The position numbers and the translations under genes are program-made. A stretch of 64,000 bases of DNA from Gemmatimonadota bacterium. Lineage in GTDB: Bacteria > Gemmatimonadota > Gemmatimonadetes > Gemmatimonadales > Gemmatimonadaceae. Position 1 is the stretch's first letter. The number at the start of each line of letters is the position of its first letter. The notes below the pieces were generated by a model. That model worked only from the letters and a program-made list of their open reading frames with translations. It was not told the origin of the DNA and made no database searches. Below, piece after piece: positions 62,539 to 64,000 of this stretch. Location of the stretch: assembly GCA_020161135.1 (NCBI GenBank), contig JAIUOB010000001.1, positions 496,001-560,000 of the forward strand. The letters run 5' to 3'.

Positions 62539-62601
62539 CTCTCGTAGGGGGACGAGGTCCGGGTGCACCCGGCTGCTGACCACCGTCTAGTTTAGTCTCC
62601 C

Positions 62602-64000
62602 ATGGTCCCTCACGAGCCCGCGACACCCGACGTGCTGGCCGCCTTCCGTACCGCGCTCCGCGGCCAATACGACGTCCAGCGCGAGCTGGGTCGCGGCGGC
62701 ATGGGCATCGTGCTGTTGGCGCGCGACGAACGGCTCGACCGGGCCGTGGCGCTCAAGGTGCTTCCCCCGGAGCTCGCGCAGGCCCCGGAGACGCGGGAGC
62801 GCTTCCTGCGCGAGGCGCGCATGGCGGCGCAGCTCTCGCACCCGAACATCGTGCCGGTGCATCGCGCCGACGAGATCGGCGGGTTCGCGTTCTTCGCCAT
62901 GGGCTACGTCGATGGCGAGTCGCTGGGCGATCGCATCCGCTCGCGCGGCCCGCTGCCGGCCGGCGATGTCGTGCGCACGCTGCGCGAGGTCGCCTGGGCG
63001 CTCGCCTACGCGCATGCACGCGGCATCGTGCACCGCGACATCAAGCCCGACAACATCCTGATCGAGCGCGCGGGCGGCCGCGCCATCGTCACCGACTTCG
63101 GCATCGCGCGCGCCGACTTCAATCCGTCGCTCACACAGGACGGATTGGTGCTGGGCACCGTGCACTACATGAGCCCCGAGCAGGCGAGTGGCGAGCCGCT
63201 CGACGGACGCAGCGACCTCTACGCCCTCGGCTGCATCGGCTTCCTCGCGCTCAGCGGCCAGTTGCCGTTCGATGGCACGGTACCGCATGCGGTGCTCGTC
63301 GCGCACGCGACCAAGGAACCACCCGCTCTGCGCAGCGTCGCGCCGCACGTGCCGCCCGGCATCGCGGCGGTCATCGATCGCTGCCTGCGCAAGTCGCGAG
63401 ACGCTCGATTCGCCACCGGCGAGGAGCTCGCCGACGCACTCGGCAAGGCGCTCGAAGCGATCGTCGAGGAGACGCCGGCTGGCGCGCAGCTCTCGCTGTC
63501 GGCTGATGACGCGGCGCAGGTGTGGCGACGCGCGGCCGAACTGCAGGCGGAGGCGGCGGCGCGACTCGAGTCGCGCATGCGTGCGACCAGCAGCCAGCGG
63601 GCGGTCGGCGCGGGATCAGCTGGCGCCGGCGCACCACACGGCCACGCGAGCGGTCAGGGTGCGCAGGCCGCGCCGAGCGATGCGTATCGGCTGCGCGATG
63701 TCGAGGCGGCGGCCATCGAGGCCGGGATCTCGCAGCGGTTCGTGGCCCTGGCACTCGACGAGCTGCGCGCGCGGGAGCCCGGTGTGTCGCTCGCGCCGGT
63801 GGTGTCGCCCTTCACCGAGCGTCTCGCGCCGCGCGTGCTGGGCACGGCGCAGCGGACCTTGTCGGTGTCGCGCGTCTTCCCTGCCGCGCCGCGCACCGTG
63901 TTGCCCGCCCTCGGTCGCGCGCTGCAGGGCGCGCCCTGGATGCTGGAGTTGCGCGACACGCTCGGTGGCCATCCGCTCGACGGCGGCGTGCTGGTGTTCG
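62602..64000 (+). CDS. Serine/threonine protein kinase, C-terminus cut by window edge
   Basis: At least 466 residues of a Hanks-type kinase are present and the frame is open at the right edge. The glycine loop is ELGRGGMGIVLLAR (30-38 region), the ATP lysine is Lys52 in VALKVLPPEL and the helix C glutamate is Glu71. The catalytic loop HRDIKPDN is at 144-151, DFG at 165-167, and the APE motif appears as Ser-Pro-Glu at 191-193, all consistent with an active kinase. After the kinase domain (ending near 285) comes a helical, Ala-rich region, with AYRLRDVEAAAIEAGISQRF near 418-437, and the start of another domain. Such kinases usually end with a transmembrane helix and a sensor part, which would be beyond the window. 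TAGTTT lies eight bases before the ATG and may be its -10 box. Confidence 0.93.
   Translation, partial: MVPHEPATPDVLAAFRTALRGQYDVQRELGRGGMGIVLLARDERLDRAVALKVLPPELAQAPETRERFLREARMAAQLSHPNIVPVHRADEIGGFAFFAMGYVDGESLGDRIRSRGPLPAGDVVRTLREVAWALAYAHARGIVHRDIKPDNILIERAGGRAIVTDFGIARADFNPSLTQDGLVLGTVHYMSPEQASGEPLDGRSDLYALGCIGFLALSGQLPFDGTVPHAVLVAHATKEPPALRSVAPHVPPGIAAVIDRCLRKSRDARFATGEELADALGKALEAIVEETPAGAQLSLSADDAAQVWRRAAELQAEAAARLESRMRATSSQRAVGAGSAGAGAPHGHASGQGAQAAPSDAYRLRDVEAAAIEAGISQRFVALALDELRAREPGVSLAPVVSPFTERLAPRVLGTAQRTLSVSRVFPAAPRTVLPALGRALQGAPWMLELRDTLGGHPLDGGVLVF

Overview
The window is a high-GC bacterial chromosome segment with 46 protein genes that I can support and no rRNA or tRNA gene. 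The gene content suggests a member of the Gemmatimonadota: a PEP-CTERM protein, a BlaI/M56/TonB-like receptor operon, several hybrid histidine kinases, two DUF5117-type metalloprotease lipoproteins, a sortilin-like BNR-repeat protein, a DUF5916 protein and a Gly-Arg-Gly-Gly-Met-Gly type serine/threonine kinase. This placement is an inference from gene families, not from a marker gene.

Layout. 1-11.1 kb: the edge of a DinB-like gene, an NTF2/SnoaL-like secreted protein, a PEP-CTERM protein, a DUF5916 outer-membrane protein, then an operon blaI - M56 peptidase - large TonB-like receptor read leftwards from a promoter covered by two BlaI-type operators. 11.1-17.2 kb: an acyl-CoA thioesterase-like protein, a small secreted protein, the ABC-F ATPase EttA, an OmpR-type response regulator and a hybrid histidine kinase. 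17.4-27 kb: a CcdA-like membrane protein with a secreted thioredoxin, a LacI-type regulator, then two successive pairs of periplasmic binding lipoprotein plus hybrid histidine kinase. 27-38.8 kb: a PLP decarboxylase with a DUF1835 protein, mannose-1-phosphate guanylyltransferase, a crotonase-fold protein, a 2H phosphodiesterase divergent from a DUF2007 protein, Sua5-type threonylcarbamoyl-AMP synthase, a plant-type FabI, another hybrid kinase, an SRPBCC protein and an MFS transporter. 38.9-48 kb: a glycine-rich repeat protein, a large BNR-repeat protein, an SPFH protein with a ribbon-helix-helix protein, and two alpha/beta hydrolases. 48-57.4 kb: a four-helix-bundle (23S intervening-sequence type) gene lying between two large hairpin elements, two paralogous metalloproteases with a secreted gamma-carbonic-anhydrase-like protein and an Ig-like lipoprotein between them, and a DUF2490 protein. 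57.5-64 kb: an RND efflux pump with its membrane fusion protein, a secreted unknown and a serine/threonine kinase cut by the right edge.

The commonest theme is the cell envelope: many products carry a signal peptide or lipobox. Sensing is the second theme: four hybrid kinases, one orphan regulator, BlaI/M56, LacI and an STPK. Genes in the same direction are often coupled by TGATG, GTGA or ATGA overlaps.

The most unusual feature is non-coding. A family of 12-bp tandem units (GGGKTCAGAnnY) recurs at intergenic sites near 0.2, 2.0, 40.2, 48.1 and 48.8 kb, usually inside near-perfect hairpins. Its two largest copies, each about 220 bp with long inverted arms, flank the four-helix-bundle gene, whose last codons lie inside one arm. 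This resembles the architecture of 23S rRNA intervening sequences but sits outside any rRNA gene. Other structured intergenic sequences (a CGCGGAG cluster, a CTCCCTGCCTCCTGC family, several perfect palindromes) are listed individually.
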